The notes: a model not told the origin generated them from the letters alone. 64,000 nucleotides of DNA from Phocoenobacter atlanticus (GCF_030764225.1 NZ_JASAXH010000013.1); one strand, 5' to 3'. Positions 26,388-36,277 are shown, counted from the stretch's first letter. Program-made: numbers and translations.

Positions 26388-27653
26388 TCAAAAATTTGAT
26401 TTTATCCAATTATATGATTTTTTAAGCACACTCAACATACCTTTATCATTTGAAGGTAATGGTTTATTATTAATGTCATCACTATTTAGATAACTATATT
26501 GTAATAAACCCAATGCTGTTGCATACTGAGGTTTATTTACATAGTCTGTTAAACCTGTAATATTTAAAGGATAACCAACTCGAGCAGCCATTCCAAATAC
26601 ATTTTTTGCACATTCAACAATATCTTCTGCTTGAGATCCTCCTCCAGTTAGTACGACGCCAGCGGTTAAATCAAGCTTAATTCCTCTTTGAGTCAATTCT
26701 TCCTTCAAAAGTTCCAATTCTGTTTGTATTAATTTTAATAAATCTATATAACACTCAGAAATTACACTAGAAAAATCCTGTTTAGTAATATTTTGAGGTC
26801 TACGCCCACCCAAACCTGGAATTTCAATTTTTGTATCAACAAAAGTAGAAGGTGGTGAAATCGCACTTGCATATTTCACTTTAATATTTTCGGCATCATT
26901 AGGAGAAGTTGTAAATACTTTAGAAACATACTGAGTGATATCATTTCCTGCAAATGGAATAACCTTGCTATAACGCAATGCACCACCAGAATAAACTAAA
27001 ATATCCATCGTGCCTCCGCCAATATCCACAAGGCACACACCCAATTCCATTTCATCTTCAGTGAGCACTGAATAACTTGATGCAATTCCTGAAAAAACAA
27101 CCTGATCAATATTTAATTTATTATTTTCAACGGCTTTACATAAATTGCGTAACCAATCTTTATGACAAGTGATCAAATGTACCTGTGCTTGCAAACGCAT
27201 ACCTTGTAAACCCAGTGGCTTTTTTGTTCTTTCTAAATGATCCACTTTATATTCTTGTGGGATGATATGTAATGTTTCAACACCTTCTGATAATTTTACC
27301 GAACGAGCAGTATGAATAGCTGCTTCAATATCATTGTGAGTAACCTCTCCACTTCCCAAAGCAACACTACCAAGTTCATTAAGTGTTTGGATATGTTCTC
27401 CTGTAATAGCCAAGGTTACACCTTGAATATCACAATTTGCAATAGATTCTGCCTGCTCAATCGCTCTTTTAATTGCACCTGTGACCGCATCTAGATCAAC
27501 AACACTTCCTCTTTTGATCCCTTTAGAAGGACAGACGCCCGTACCTAATACATTCACAACAGCATCAGGTAAAACCTCTCCAACAACAGTGACGATCTTT
27601 GATGATCCCACCTCTAGACTTACTATAATTTTAGATTCTGCAATTTTTGACAT
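26388..27653 (-). CDS. ftsA: Cell division protein FtsA
   Basis: Actin-like ATPase that tethers FtsZ to the membrane. Phosphate-binding loops are seen at the N-terminus (SLEVGSSKIVTVVGE) and in LVDIGGGTMDILVYSGG near residue 208. The C-terminus (MLSVLKKSYNWIKSNF) is the amphipathic membrane-targeting helix. Follows ftsQ after 13 bp in the standard dcw order. Confidence 0.98.
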   Translation of the reverse strand: MSKIAESKIIVSLEVGSSKIVTVVGEVLPDAVVNVLGTGVCPSKGIKRGSVVDLDAVTGAIKRAIEQAESIANCDIQGVTLAITGEHIQTLNELGSVALGSGEVTHNDIEAAIHTARSVKLSEGVETLHIIPQEYKVDHLERTKKPLGLQGMRLQAQVHLITCHKDWLRNLCKAVENNKLNIDQVVFSGIASSYSVLTEDEMELGVCLVDIGGGTMDILVYSGGALRYSKVIPFAGNDITQYVSKVFTTSPNDAENIKVKYASAISPPSTFVDTKIEIPGLGGRRPQNITKQDFSSVISECYIDLLKLIQTELELLKEELTQRGIKLDLTAGVVLTGGGSQAEDIVECAKNVFGMAARVGYPLNITGLTDYVNKPQYATALGLLQYSYLNSDDINNKPLPSNDKGMLSVLKKSYNWIKSNF

Positions 27654-27666
27654 ATTTTTTCATCTA

Positions 27667-28476
27667 CTATTTTTTAGAAATAAACCCTACAGCGGCACCA
27701 TATTTATAACGTAAATCTATATAAGAAATTACTTTTCCTTCTGGTACATTAATTTGTGGAAAAATTTTTACAAAACGATCAATTTTGGATGCCCAATCAC
27801 CTCTTCCTAAAAGTAATTCAAGCTCATTTGATAACTTAATTTTCCACGATCCTCTTCCATCTATATAAACTGATTTTAATATTAAATTTCTGACTCTCAA
27901 ATCTTGTTTAATTTTCCACCACGCACTCAATACTTTTTTTCCTTCTGTATCTGGTCCATATAATACAGGAAAGCCTGTACGATTGACACGATCAAAAGGT
28001 AAAGTAAATACAACTCCTCGATCAGATAACAATTTAGTATCATTCCATAATGCAACAGGGCGATGTTCCAAGATAGTTAAACTCAGTTTATCAGGCCATA
28101 GTTTTCTTACTACAACGCTATGAACCCAAGGAATTGTCAATAATCTTTCTTTCACTTGCTCAATATTTTGCCCAAAATATCCTTTTAGAGGCTTACCTGT
28201 TGAAAGTACATCTCGAATATCAGTATGCGTAGTAAATTGAAGTTTATGTGTAAGGGCATAAGATGTAATGGAAGTATCGTTATCTAACCTTTCAAGCCAA
28301 TAATCTCTATTACTATAAACCACATAAGCCAATACTACGCAGAGCAATACTACCAAAGGACGAATAAAAATAAAAACAGAATATGAACTACTTTTATATT
28401 TTGTACGTAATCTCTCCCTTGCTGAACGATTTTTTTTCTGCTTAGCAAATACTTGATTACTTTTTCGCCACCACAT
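27667..28476 (-). CDS. ftsQ: Cell division protein FtsQ
   Basis: Bitopic divisome protein linking cytoplasmic and periplasmic parts. A basic cytoplasmic stretch (residues 1-35) is followed by one membrane helix (about 36-56), a POTRA domain and the beta domain with the conserved IPWVHSVVVRKLWPDKLSL segment near residue 115. At 269 residues it is typical. Its ATG overlaps the ddlB stop by one base (TAATG), implying translational coupling. Confidence 0.95.
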   Translation of the reverse strand: MWWRKSNQVFAKQKKNRSARERLRTKYKSSSYSVFIFIRPLVVLLCVVLAYVVYSNRDYWLERLDNDTSITSYALTHKLQFTTHTDIRDVLSTGKPLKGYFGQNIEQVKERLLTIPWVHSVVVRKLWPDKLSLTILEHRPVALWNDTKLLSDRGVVFTLPFDRVNRTGFPVLYGPDTEGKKVLSAWWKIKQDLRVRNLILKSVYIDGRGSWKIKLSNELELLLGRGDWASKIDRFVKIFPQINVPEGKVISYIDLRYKYGAAVGFISKK

Positions 28477-29387
28477 TAAATACTTAGCTCCAAAATACGT
28501 TCAACCAATTTATCAAAACTATATCCCACTTTCGCTGCAGCAAAAGGAAAGTAACTGTGCGTTGTCATCCCTGGGCAAGTATTGGCTTCCATTAGAAAAA
28601 ACTCACCTTTATTATTTTCCATTACATCAATTCGACTCCATCCACGACAACCTAAAACTTGATGAGCTCTCATCACTAATTCTGCAATCTCTGCCTGACG
28701 ATTATCATCTAATGCAGGACAAATGTATTGTGTTTTATCAGATATATATTTAGCGTGATAATCATAAAACTCACCATCGGGAATAACTTGTACTGTTGGT
28801 AATACTTCATCACCTAATACGGGTACAGAATATTCTGCCCCTGCCAAAAATTCTTCAATTAATACGGTATCATCATATTTTAATGCTTCTTCAATTGCTG
28901 GAATTAATTGTTCTTTTTCTTTTACTTTTACCACGCCAACACTTGACCCCTCACAAGCAGGTTTGACAAAAAGAGGTAACCCTAATTTTGCAAAAATTTC
29001 CTCAGATCGTACCGCTTCCCCTTTATGTACAATTTCCATTTCTGCTGTTGGTAAACCAACCGCTTGCCATAAAAGTTTAGTTCGAAATTTATCCATTGTT
29101 ACTGCTGATGCCATTACACCACTACCCGTATAAGGGATTTCTAATTGATCCAATACACCTTGTAATACACCATTTTCACCCACACCACCGTGTAAAATAT
29201 TAAAAACACGTTGAATGCCCATTTCTTTTAATTTTTCAACTGGGGTAAATTTAGTATCCACGGCTTCCACATTATAACCAAGATTTTTTAACGCATTAAA
29301 TACGGCTTCTCCTGATTTTAATGAAACTTCTCTTTCTGAGGATACTCCACCAAAGAGTACCGCTATTTTTTCATCTTTTAAACTCAT
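28476..29387 (-). CDS. ddlB: D-alanine-D-alanine ligase B
   Basis: ATP-grasp ligase making the D-Ala-D-Ala end of the cell-wall pentapeptide. Substrate loop VLFGGVSSEREVSLKSG is at residues 10-26; LHGGVGENGVLQG near 64, KPACEGSSVGVVKV near 144 and MEANTCPGMTTHSYFP near 267 are the family blocks. Two uptake signal cores (29011, 29059) lie in the coding sequence. Sits between murC and ftsQ with almost no gaps. Confidence 0.98.
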   Translation of the reverse strand: MSLKDEKIAVLFGGVSSEREVSLKSGEAVFNALKNLGYNVEAVDTKFTPVEKLKEMGIQRVFNILHGGVGENGVLQGVLDQLEIPYTGSGVMASAVTMDKFRTKLLWQAVGLPTAEMEIVHKGEAVRSEEIFAKLGLPLFVKPACEGSSVGVVKVKEKEQLIPAIEEALKYDDTVLIEEFLAGAEYSVPVLGDEVLPTVQVIPDGEFYDYHAKYISDKTQYICPALDDNRQAEIAELVMRAHQVLGCRGWSRIDVMENNKGEFFLMEANTCPGMTTHSYFPFAAAKVGYSFDKLVERILELSI

Positions 29388-29388
29388 T

Positions 29389-30816
29389 CTATCCTCTCCA
29401 ACTTTCTGCTAGATTACGAGAAATTTTACTAACACTCCCAGCCCCTTGAGCTAATACCAAATCACCATCTTGAATAACCTGATCTAATACCTCACCTAAT
29501 TTATCAGTATCAGAAACCAAAATTGGATCTACTTTACCCAAATTACGAATAGAGCGACATAATGCTCGACTATCTGCTCCTGCAATCGCTTGTTCACCAG
29601 CAGTATAAACCTCAAGCATAATCAATACATCCACATTTGACAAGACATTCACAAAATCATCAAACAAATCACGCGTTCGAGAATAGCGATGTGGTTGGAA
29701 CACCATTACCACACGTTTACCTTTCCACCCACTACGAGCAGCTTTAATCGTGACATCCACTTCTGTTGGATGATGCCCATAATCATCAACTAAAGATACT
29801 TTACCATTAGGACGAATAAACTCCCCTAGCTGATCAAAACGTCTACCTGCTCCTTGAAACTCTGCTAATGCTTCCAAAATTGCTTCATTTGAAATATTTT
29901 CTTCTTTTGCAACGGCTAATGTTGCAGTTGCATTTAATGCATTATGTTTACCTGGAACATTAAGTAATACATTCATCTTTTCACCTGTTGGACAAACAAC
30001 GGTATAATGCCCTTGAAAACCAGTCTGTTCATAATTTTCAATGCGATAATCCGCTGTTTCACTAAAGCCATAAGTAATCACTTGTCGTCCAACTTGTGGC
30101 ACTAGTTCCATTAAATCTTTATCATCAGCACACATTACTGCAAGACCATAAAAAGGCAAATTATGTAAAAATTTCACATAGGTTTGTTTCATTTTATCAA
30201 ATGAACCACCGTAAGTATCCATATGATCGGGTTCAATATTAGTGACCACAGAAACCATCGGTTGTAAGTGTAAAAATGATGCGTCACTCTCATCTGCTTC
30301 TGCAATTAAATAACGACTCGCACCAAGGTGGGCATTTTTACCAGCTGATTTAATTAAACCACCATTTACATAAGTTGGGTCAAGTTTAGCTTGAGCATAA
30401 ACCATTGAAAGCATTGCTGTTGTTGAGGTTTTACCGTGTGTCCCCGCTACGGCAATACCGTGACGAAAACGCATAATCTCCGCTAACATTTGAGCACGTT
30501 GAATAACTGGTATCCGTTGCTCTTTAGCTGCAATAATTTCAGGATTTGTTTCATCAATGGCACTTGAAACCACTACTACATTTGCTCCGTCAATATTTTC
30601 AGCTCGATGTCCAATAAAAATCTTTGCTCCATTGGTTACAAAGTTTTTTGTTACTGGACTTTCAGCAATATCTGAACCCGAAATTTGGTAGCCCTCATTT
30701 AATAAAATTTCAGCAATACCACTCATTCCAGCACCACCAATACCAATAAAATGAACTTGCTTAACACGACGCATTTCTGGAATGATTTTTCTTACTTGAT
30801 CTTGATAATTTTTCAT
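29389..30816 (-). CDS. murC: UDP-N-acetylmuramate-L-alanine ligase
   Basis: Adds L-Ala to UDP-MurNAc. ATP loop GTHGKTSTTAML is near residue 120, and the N-terminal GIGGAGMSGIAEIL is the UDP-binding motif. C-terminal VFQPHRYSRTRDL is diagnostic of MurC. The 475-residue protein is full length. Its stop lies one base before the ddlB start. Confidence 0.98.
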   Translation of the reverse strand: MKNYQDQVRKIIPEMRRVKQVHFIGIGGAGMSGIAEILLNEGYQISGSDIAESPVTKNFVTNGAKIFIGHRAENIDGANVVVVSSAIDETNPEIIAAKEQRIPVIQRAQMLAEIMRFRHGIAVAGTHGKTSTTAMLSMVYAQAKLDPTYVNGGLIKSAGKNAHLGASRYLIAEADESDASFLHLQPMVSVVTNIEPDHMDTYGGSFDKMKQTYVKFLHNLPFYGLAVMCADDKDLMELVPQVGRQVITYGFSETADYRIENYEQTGFQGHYTVVCPTGEKMNVLLNVPGKHNALNATATLAVAKEENISNEAILEALAEFQGAGRRFDQLGEFIRPNGKVSLVDDYGHHPTEVDVTIKAARSGWKGKRVVMVFQPHRYSRTRDLFDDFVNVLSNVDVLIMLEVYTAGEQAIAGADSRALCRSIRNLGKVDPILVSDTDKLGEVLDQVIQDGDLVLAQGAGSVSKISRNLAESWRG

Positions 30817-30836
30817 TATTATTCTTTATCCTTTGC

Positions 30837-31898
30837 TTATTTCGCTACTTCAACGATCACTTCTGCCACTCGTTTCGCAGAAAAAGGGGTGGCGACTTCA
30901 CGAGCATTTAATGCCATTGCTAATAATTGTTGACGATCGGTGATTAAACACTGTAATTGTCTTACTAAATTGTCAACAGTAAAGTCTTTTTGTTCAATAA
31001 TAATTGCTGCTTTTACTTGTTCCAAATATTTTGCATTTAAGTATTGTTGACGATCTTTGTGTTGGAATGGTACAAAAATCGCAGGTACTCCAGCAGCAGC
31101 AATTTCACATACCGTCAATGCTCCTGAGCGACAAATCACAAGATCTGCATCACCATAAGCCTGTGCAACATCATCAATAAATTCAGTCACAATCACATTT
31201 TCTACTGATTGTTTCGCATAACGTTGTTGCACATATTCTAAATTACCTTTCCCTACTTGGTGTACAATTGCAATTTTTTCTCCAAATGTACCCGCTATCT
31301 GTGGCAATGTTTGGTTTAAAATTCTCGCCCCTTGTGAACCACCCATTACTAGAATTTTTATGGCACCTTCACGTTCTGTGAAACGTTGTTCTGGTGAAGG
31401 AAGTTGGAATAAATCTTGTCTAACTGGATTGCCAACTACTTCTTTATGCTTAAACGCATTTGGGAAAGCTTGCAACACACGAGTTGCCACTTTTGAAAGC
31501 CAAACATTGGTCAATCCTGCCACCGCATTTTGCTCGTGTAGAACAATTGGTACACCGCACAATTTTGCAGCAATGCCACCTGGTCCAGAAACATACCCTC
31601 CCATTCCTAGCACTGCATTAGGTTGAAACTCTTTAATAATTTTACGAGCTTGCCATACAGCGCGTGAAATGGTAAAAGGTGCCTTTAACAAAGCTTTAAT
31701 CCCTTTGCCACGTAATCCTGAAATTTGAATAAATTGAATGGGAATATTATATTTTGGCACGAGTTCTGCTTCCATTCGATCTTTTGTTCCTAGCCAACAG
31801 ATTTTCCAACCTTGTTGTTGTAATTCTGTTGCCACAGCTAGAGCAGGAAAAACGTGTCCCCCAGTTCCACCCGCCATTACTAATAATCTTTTTGTCAT
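30837..31898 (-). CDS. murG: UDP-GlcNAc transferase MurG (lipid II synthesis)
   Basis: Membrane-associated glycosyltransferase that converts lipid I to lipid II. MAGGTGGHVFPALAVA near the N-terminus and the UDP-GlcNAc site around CRSGALTVCEIAAAGVP (about 260) are typical. The frame also has an upstream GTG at 31910; I prefer the ATG at 31898 (353 residues) because it gives the usual MurG length, although neither start has a strong ribosome site. Confidence 0.97.
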   Translation of the reverse strand: MTKRLLVMAGGTGGHVFPALAVATELQQQGWKICWLGTKDRMEAELVPKYNIPIQFIQISGLRGKGIKALLKAPFTISRAVWQARKIIKEFQPNAVLGMGGYVSGPGGIAAKLCGVPIVLHEQNAVAGLTNVWLSKVATRVLQAFPNAFKHKEVVGNPVRQDLFQLPSPEQRFTEREGAIKILVMGGSQGARILNQTLPQIAGTFGEKIAIVHQVGKGNLEYVQQRYAKQSVENVIVTEFIDDVAQAYGDADLVICRSGALTVCEIAAAGVPAIFVPFQHKDRQQYLNAKYLEQVKAAIIIEQKDFTVDNLVRQLQCLITDRQQLLAMALNAREVATPFSAKRVAEVIVEVAK

Positions 31899-31993
31899 AT
31901 TTTTATTCACTTTTTAATTATTTATTATAGATATACTCTATAAAGTCGTCATTGTACCTCAAACAACTAAATACAAAAATAAAGGATTAATTT

Positions 31994-32023
31994 TTGCAAA
32001 ATTTTTACTCAACCCTACCGCTT
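31994..32023 (-). repeat. DNA uptake signal sequence (30-bp unit)
   Basis: Core ACCGCTT at 32017-32023 overlaps the last codons of ftsW; the TTGCAA tail lies in the ftsW-murG gap. Confidence 0.75.
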
Positions 32024-33204
32024 TCTTCATTTTTATTTAGATTTTCAGATTGTAAATTTGCTAAGCGATTTTCATAATCAATTCTTAATAAAATCGCAAT
32101 CGCAATAGACATAATAATCAAACTCGAGCCACCGTAACTCACAAGAGGAAAGGTTAATCCTTTAGTTGGAAGTAAACCTGAAGCCACACCTAAATTAACA
32201 AAACTTTGTAAAAAAATCCAAATTCCAATACCAAAACTAAAAAAGCCTTTAAAACGCTCTTCTAATAACAATGACTCTCGGCTAATTTTTAACGCTCTTA
32301 AAGAGAGTAAAACAAATAATAAGGTAATACTTAAAATACCAATAAAGCCTAATTCTTCTCCAACAACAGCCATAATAAAGTCAGTATGAGCCTCTGGTAA
32401 ATAGCCTAATTTCTGAACTGAATTACCCAACCCTTTGCCAAATAACTCACCTTGTCCAAATGCCATTTGTGAATTGGTTAATTGGAAACCATCACCATAA
32501 GCATCTGCCCAAGGATCTAAAAAAGTTTTTACTCGCTTTAAACGATATTCAGAGGTTAAAACAAAAAATAAGAAAAGACCACCACCTGTAATACCTAAAA
32601 ACAAAAATTGAAAAATTCTTGCACCAACAATAAATAGCATTGCAAAAGTGAGAACAAAAATAACAACAGTACTTCCTAAGTCTGGCTGTAAAATCAATAA
32701 ACTGCCAAATAAACTTAAAATGATCATTGGTCGTACAAAGCTCATCATTCTATTTCGCATTTCATCAAATTTTCTTACATAAAACCCTGCAAAATAACAA
32801 ATAATGGCTAACTTCGCTAACTCCGCAGGTTGGAAGTTCATCATTCCCAAACGGATCCAGCGAGTTGCACCATTCACGTTATGTCCAACAAATAACACGC
32901 CAATTAATAATGCAAGAGCAATAAAAAACAATCCTATATTGTATTTTTCCCATTTTTGAATTGGAATTTGAATAAAGAAAAATAAAATACATAACGAAAT
33001 GAAAATATAAACCACATCTCGTAATGCAAAATAAATAGGATCATTTTTTAATCTTAATCCAGCAGGAATAGAGGCAGAGGTCACGACTATAAATCCAAAA
33101 ACCAATAATGCAAAAAATAACCACATTAATGTGCGATCATATAATACATTTTGAGGAGTAAGTTCAAACCATATTTTCTTATCTTTTGCCAACTGTTCAC
33201 TCAT
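32005..33204 (-). CDS. ftsW: Lipid II polymerase FtsW (SEDS family)
   Basis: Septal peptidoglycan glycosyltransferase with about ten membrane segments. The SEDS signatures NGATRWIRLG near residue 117, the QPDLGSTVV block near 173 and LTFPLVSYGGSS near 345 are present. At 399 residues the length is normal. Overlaps murD by 8 bp. Confidence 0.97.
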   Translation of the reverse strand: MSEQLAKDKKIWFELTPQNVLYDRTLMWLFFALLVFGFIVVTSASIPAGLRLKNDPIYFALRDVVYIFISLCILFFFIQIPIQKWEKYNIGLFFIALALLIGVLFVGHNVNGATRWIRLGMMNFQPAELAKLAIICYFAGFYVRKFDEMRNRMMSFVRPMIILSLFGSLLILQPDLGSTVVIFVLTFAMLFIVGARIFQFLFLGITGGGLFLFFVLTSEYRLKRVKTFLDPWADAYGDGFQLTNSQMAFGQGELFGKGLGNSVQKLGYLPEAHTDFIMAVVGEELGFIGILSITLLFVLLSLRALKISRESLLLEERFKGFFSFGIGIWIFLQSFVNLGVASGLLPTKGLTFPLVSYGGSSLIIMSIAIAILLRIDYENRLANLQSENLNKNEESGRVE

Positions 33205-34504
33205 TATCTAACTCTCCTAATGCTAATTTTATAAATGTCTCTCCCCTTACTTCAAAATTAGGAAATTGATCTAAACTAGCACAAGCGGGTGATAATAGAA
33301 CCCTATCATTTTGTTTTAATTGTGGACGAATTCTTTTTATTGCTTCTTCCATTGTGTCTACCACCAGACTATTAGGTGTAAGTTCTGCTAGTTTATTACT
33401 ATCTTTTCCAAAGCAATAACATACAATATTTGATTTATTGATAAAAGGTTTTAATTCTGAAAAATCTGCACCTTTACCATCACCACCGAGTAATAAGTAA
33501 CATTTTTGTTGTATCTCTAACCCATTTAATGCGGCGACAGTACTTCCTACATTGGTTGCTTTGGAATCGTTAATCCAAAGAATGCCATCATTAGTTGGTA
33601 CTAATTGAAAGCGATGCGCTAATCCAGTATAACTTTGCAACGCTCTTACAATTCCATTTTTAGGGATATTAGCTGCTTCCGCAAGTGCAATAGAAGCAAG
33701 AGCATTTAACATATTATGACGCCCTGTTATTTTTAACTTATCCGCTGAAATAATAGCTTCATCCCCAGAATATAACTGTTCATCTCTCAATGAATATCTA
33801 GCATTATTTTCTGCAAAATCTATCAAAGAAGTGACCGCTTGCTCAGGATACGTTTGTGTATCTTCTGCATTTACGATCACATTTTCAGCATTATTATAAA
33901 TTCGTAATTTAGCTAAACGATAATCGTCTAACGTCACATAACGATCCATATGATCTTCACTAATATTTAATACTGTCGCAGCTTTTGCTTTAAGTGAAAA
34001 AGTTGTTTCTAATTGAAAACTAGATAATTCTAATACATATAATTCATAATCTTGTTTTAATAAGGTTAGCGCTGGTACACCAATATTCCCCCCCATACCA
34101 ACTTTTAACCCTGCTTGTTTTGCCATTTCAGTCGTTAATGCGGTGACGGTACTTTTACCATTAGACCCCGTAATCGCAATAATGGGTGCTATTGCTTCAC
34201 GACAAAATAATTCAATATCACCAACAACTTCAATGCCAGCTTTTAATACCTGCTGAATTTCAGGTGTTGCTAATGCCAACCCAGGGCTTATTACCACTAA
34301 ATCAGAGCTTAATAACCAATCTAAATTTAAACTGCCTGTATGTAATGCTACATTTTGTGGTAATTGATCAATACCTGCAGGTTCTTCACGAGTATCAATC
34401 ACTCGTAATTGTACTTTTTTATCTAAAAAATAATCAACACAAGAAAGCCCTGTTTTACCTAATCCAACAATAGTAACTCTTTTTCCTTGATAACAAGTTT
34501 GCAT
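33197..34504 (-). CDS. murD: UDP-MurNAc-L-alanine-D-glutamate ligase
   Basis: Adds D-Glu to the cell-wall precursor. N-terminal GLGKTGLSCVDYF is the UDP site and GSNGKSTVTALT (about 111) the ATP loop. The 435-residue protein is full length. In most gammaproteobacteria mraY lies directly upstream of murD; here murD is the first gene and a divergent holB replaces the proximal dcw genes. A G7 run inside the gene (34087-34093 region) encodes the conserved GGN. Confidence 0.97.
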   Translation of the reverse strand: MQTCYQGKRVTIVGLGKTGLSCVDYFLDKKVQLRVIDTREEPAGIDQLPQNVALHTGSLNLDWLLSSDLVVISPGLALATPEIQQVLKAGIEVVGDIELFCREAIAPIIAITGSNGKSTVTALTTEMAKQAGLKVGMGGNIGVPALTLLKQDYELYVLELSSFQLETTFSLKAKAATVLNISEDHMDRYVTLDDYRLAKLRIYNNAENVIVNAEDTQTYPEQAVTSLIDFAENNARYSLRDEQLYSGDEAIISADKLKITGRHNMLNALASIALAEAANIPKNGIVRALQSYTGLAHRFQLVPTNDGILWINDSKATNVGSTVAALNGLEIQQKCYLLLGGDGKGADFSELKPFINKSNIVCYCFGKDSNKLAELTPNSLVVDTMEEAIKRIRPQLKQNDRVLLSPACASLDQFPNFEVRGETFIKLALGELDNE

Positions 34505-34563
34505 AAATTTACGATCCTAAAATGGTAAAAAAATCTTTTCAATTATCGCATAAATAACCTTAT

Positions 34564-34593
34564 AAGCGGTAAGATTTATATAAAAATTTGCAA
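34564..34593 (+). repeat. DNA uptake signal sequence (30-bp unit)
   Basis: AAGCGGT followed by AAGATTT and an AAATTTGCAA tail, in the murD-holB divergent gap. One of the clearest copies. Confidence 0.85.
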
Positions 34594-34646
34594 AAAAAGC
34601 CATTAAGTGTTGAAATATACCTATAATTTTTTCTAAAAACATATTT

Positions 34647-35630
34647 ATGAAACTCTATCCTTGGCAATATAATTTATACCAGCAATTAAGCAATGCATTC
34701 CTACAAAATCACCAACATCACGCCTTACTTTTTAAAACAGAAATAGGGTTAGGAACAGATGTACTTATTCGCCATTTTGCTCATTGGCTACTATGTCATC
34801 ATCCACAAGGAGAACAACCTTGTTATCAATGTAAAAGTTGCCTTCTAGTCGAAAGTCAAAACCATCCTGATTTCCATATTTTACAATCTATGGAAAATAA
34901 AGAAATCGGTATTGATCAAATTCGAGAATTGAATAGTCAATTACAACAATTTGCACAACAAGATGGTAATATTGTCATTTATATTGCAGATACAGATAAA
35001 CTCAATGAATCCAGTGCCAATGCATTACTAAAAACCTTAGAAGAACCTCATAATAACGTTTATTTTTTATTAAAAGCACCGTTACAGTCCACTGTTCTTG
35101 CCACTATTCAAAGTCGTTGTCAACAATGGGTTATCTATGCACCTGAAAGTACTTTATCATTGCAATGGCTACAAAATATTTATCCACAAAAAGAGAGGGA
35201 AGAATTAAGTACTGCACTGCGATTGTGTCACCATCGTCCACTTTTTTGCAAAAAGTTTATTGAAACTGACCGCTTATCACAGCGTAAAACCTTTTTACAA
35301 AATTTCTGGCGATTTTATAAAAGTAAAAATATTCTATTGTTGTTAAAAAGTTTTGATAAAGAGAAAGAAAATATATCAGAACAACTCGATTGGCTGTCAT
35401 CATTCTTTAGTGATGCTCTCAAAGCCCAAATGAATATTACCACCAACTGGATAAATTCTGATTTACAAAAAGGTATTTTAATTTTTGGACAACAAATTAC
35501 TGCTCAAAAATTATTAAAAGGACATAAAATTATTCAACAAACTCAGCAAAATCTTCATATCAATGGTGTAAATTTAGAATTGATGTTACTCGATTGTTTA
35601 ACTAAACTTGTTTTAGAGGTTTTTGAATAA
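34647..35630 (+). CDS. holB: DNA polymerase III subunit delta'
   Basis: Clamp-loader subunit. A 327-residue HolB with the zinc-binding module CHHPQGEQPCYQCKSC at about residues 50-65, followed by NHPDFHIL. The SSANALLKTLEEP motif near 128 is the conserved SRC-like helix region; the phosphate loop is degenerate, as expected for delta'. In E. coli holB follows tmk; here tmk is 13 kb away with mltG. Confidence 0.94.
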   Translation: MKLYPWQYNLYQQLSNAFLQNHQHHALLFKTEIGLGTDVLIRHFAHWLLCHHPQGEQPCYQCKSCLLVESQNHPDFHILQSMENKEIGIDQIRELNSQLQQFAQQDGNIVIYIADTDKLNESSANALLKTLEEPHNNVYFLLKAPLQSTVLATIQSRCQQWVIYAPESTLSLQWLQNIYPQKEREELSTALRLCHHRPLFCKKFIETDRLSQRKTFLQNFWRFYKSKNILLLLKSFDKEKENISEQLDWLSSFFSDALKAQMNITTNWINSDLQKGILIFGQQITAQKLLKGHKIIQQTQQNLHINGVNLELMLLDCLTKLVLEVFE

Positions 35631-35674
35631 ATTTTATGGTACAAGATATTGGCTATTACTAGTTTATATATAAA

Positions 35675-35702
35675 AAAACCCTACTTAATTAAGTAGGGTT
35701 TT
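35675..35702. terminator. Bidirectional terminator after holB
   Basis: Perfect 12-bp stem AAAACCCTACTT/AAGTAGGGTTTT with AATT loop, A and T runs on either side, between the converging holB and lipoprotein genes. Confidence 0.9.
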
Positions 35703-35725
35703 ATAAAAGTATTTACTCAGGTAAC

Positions 35726-36277
35726 TTATTTTGTACCATCTGTTGCTTTAATTACTTCTTGAGTTTCAGTTGCTTTTTCAACTGCTTCACCAACAACTTC
35801 TTTAGTTTCAGTTGCTTTTCCCATAACAGAATCTGTTACTTCAGTTGCTTTGTTCATAACTGCATCTGTTGCTTCTGTAGCTTTCGCCATAGCTGCATCT
35901 TTAACTTCAGTTACTTTTTCAACTGCTGCATCTTTAACTTCAGCTGCTTTTTCAACTGCTGCATCTTTAACTTCAGTTGCTTTTGAAACTGCTGCATCTT
36001 TAACTTCAGCTACTTTTGCAACTGCTGCATCTTTAACTTCAGTTGCTTTTGCAACTGCTGCATCTTTAACTTCAGTTACTTTTTCCATCGCAGTATCTTT
36101 AGCTTCATTCATTTTTTCTGTAGCTGAATCTTTACCTTCAGTCGTTTTTTCTGCTACTGAATCTTTCGCTTCTGTTACTGTATCGGTAACAGAGGCTTTT
36201 AATTCTTCAACTTTATCACAAGCAGTTAAAGTAACTGCTGAACCTAGTATTAATGCACTTAATAGCATTTTTTTCAT
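35726..36277 (-). CDS. Lipoprotein with 11-residue LEA/apolipoprotein-like repeats
   Basis: A 183-residue secreted lipoprotein. The signal peptide ends in the lipobox LTAC with Cys20 as lipid anchor. The rest is almost entirely tandem 11-residue units of the pattern TEVKDAAVAKA, about 12 copies, predicted to form one long amphipathic helix with a Lys/Glu face. The pattern resembles late-embryogenesis and apolipoprotein repeats. The DNA copies are near-identical 33-bp units (about 35880-36090), so the copy number can change by recombination without breaking the frame. No specific function is recognised; an outer-membrane or periplasmic stabilising role is a guess. Confidence 0.8.
   Translation of the reverse strand: MKKMLLSALILGSAVTLTACDKVEELKASVTDTVTEAKDSVAEKTTEGKDSATEKMNEAKDTAMEKVTEVKDAAVAKATEVKDAAVAKVAEVKDAAVSKATEVKDAAVEKAAEVKDAAVEKVTEVKDAAMAKATEATDAVMNKATEVTDSVMGKATETKEVVGEAVEKATETQEVIKATDGTK
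35880..36090. repeat. 33-bp tandem repeats inside the lipoprotein gene
   Basis: Repeated units of the form GCATCTTTAACTTCAG plus variable codons, each 33 bp and encoding 11 residues, about six near-identical copies in this interval. Because 33 is a multiple of three, gain or loss changes only protein length. Confidence 0.8.

Noticed and set aside
35880..36090. Tandem repeats resembling a CRISPR array
   Set aside because: Units are adjacent with no unique spacers and lie in frame inside a protein gene. No cas genes are present in the window.
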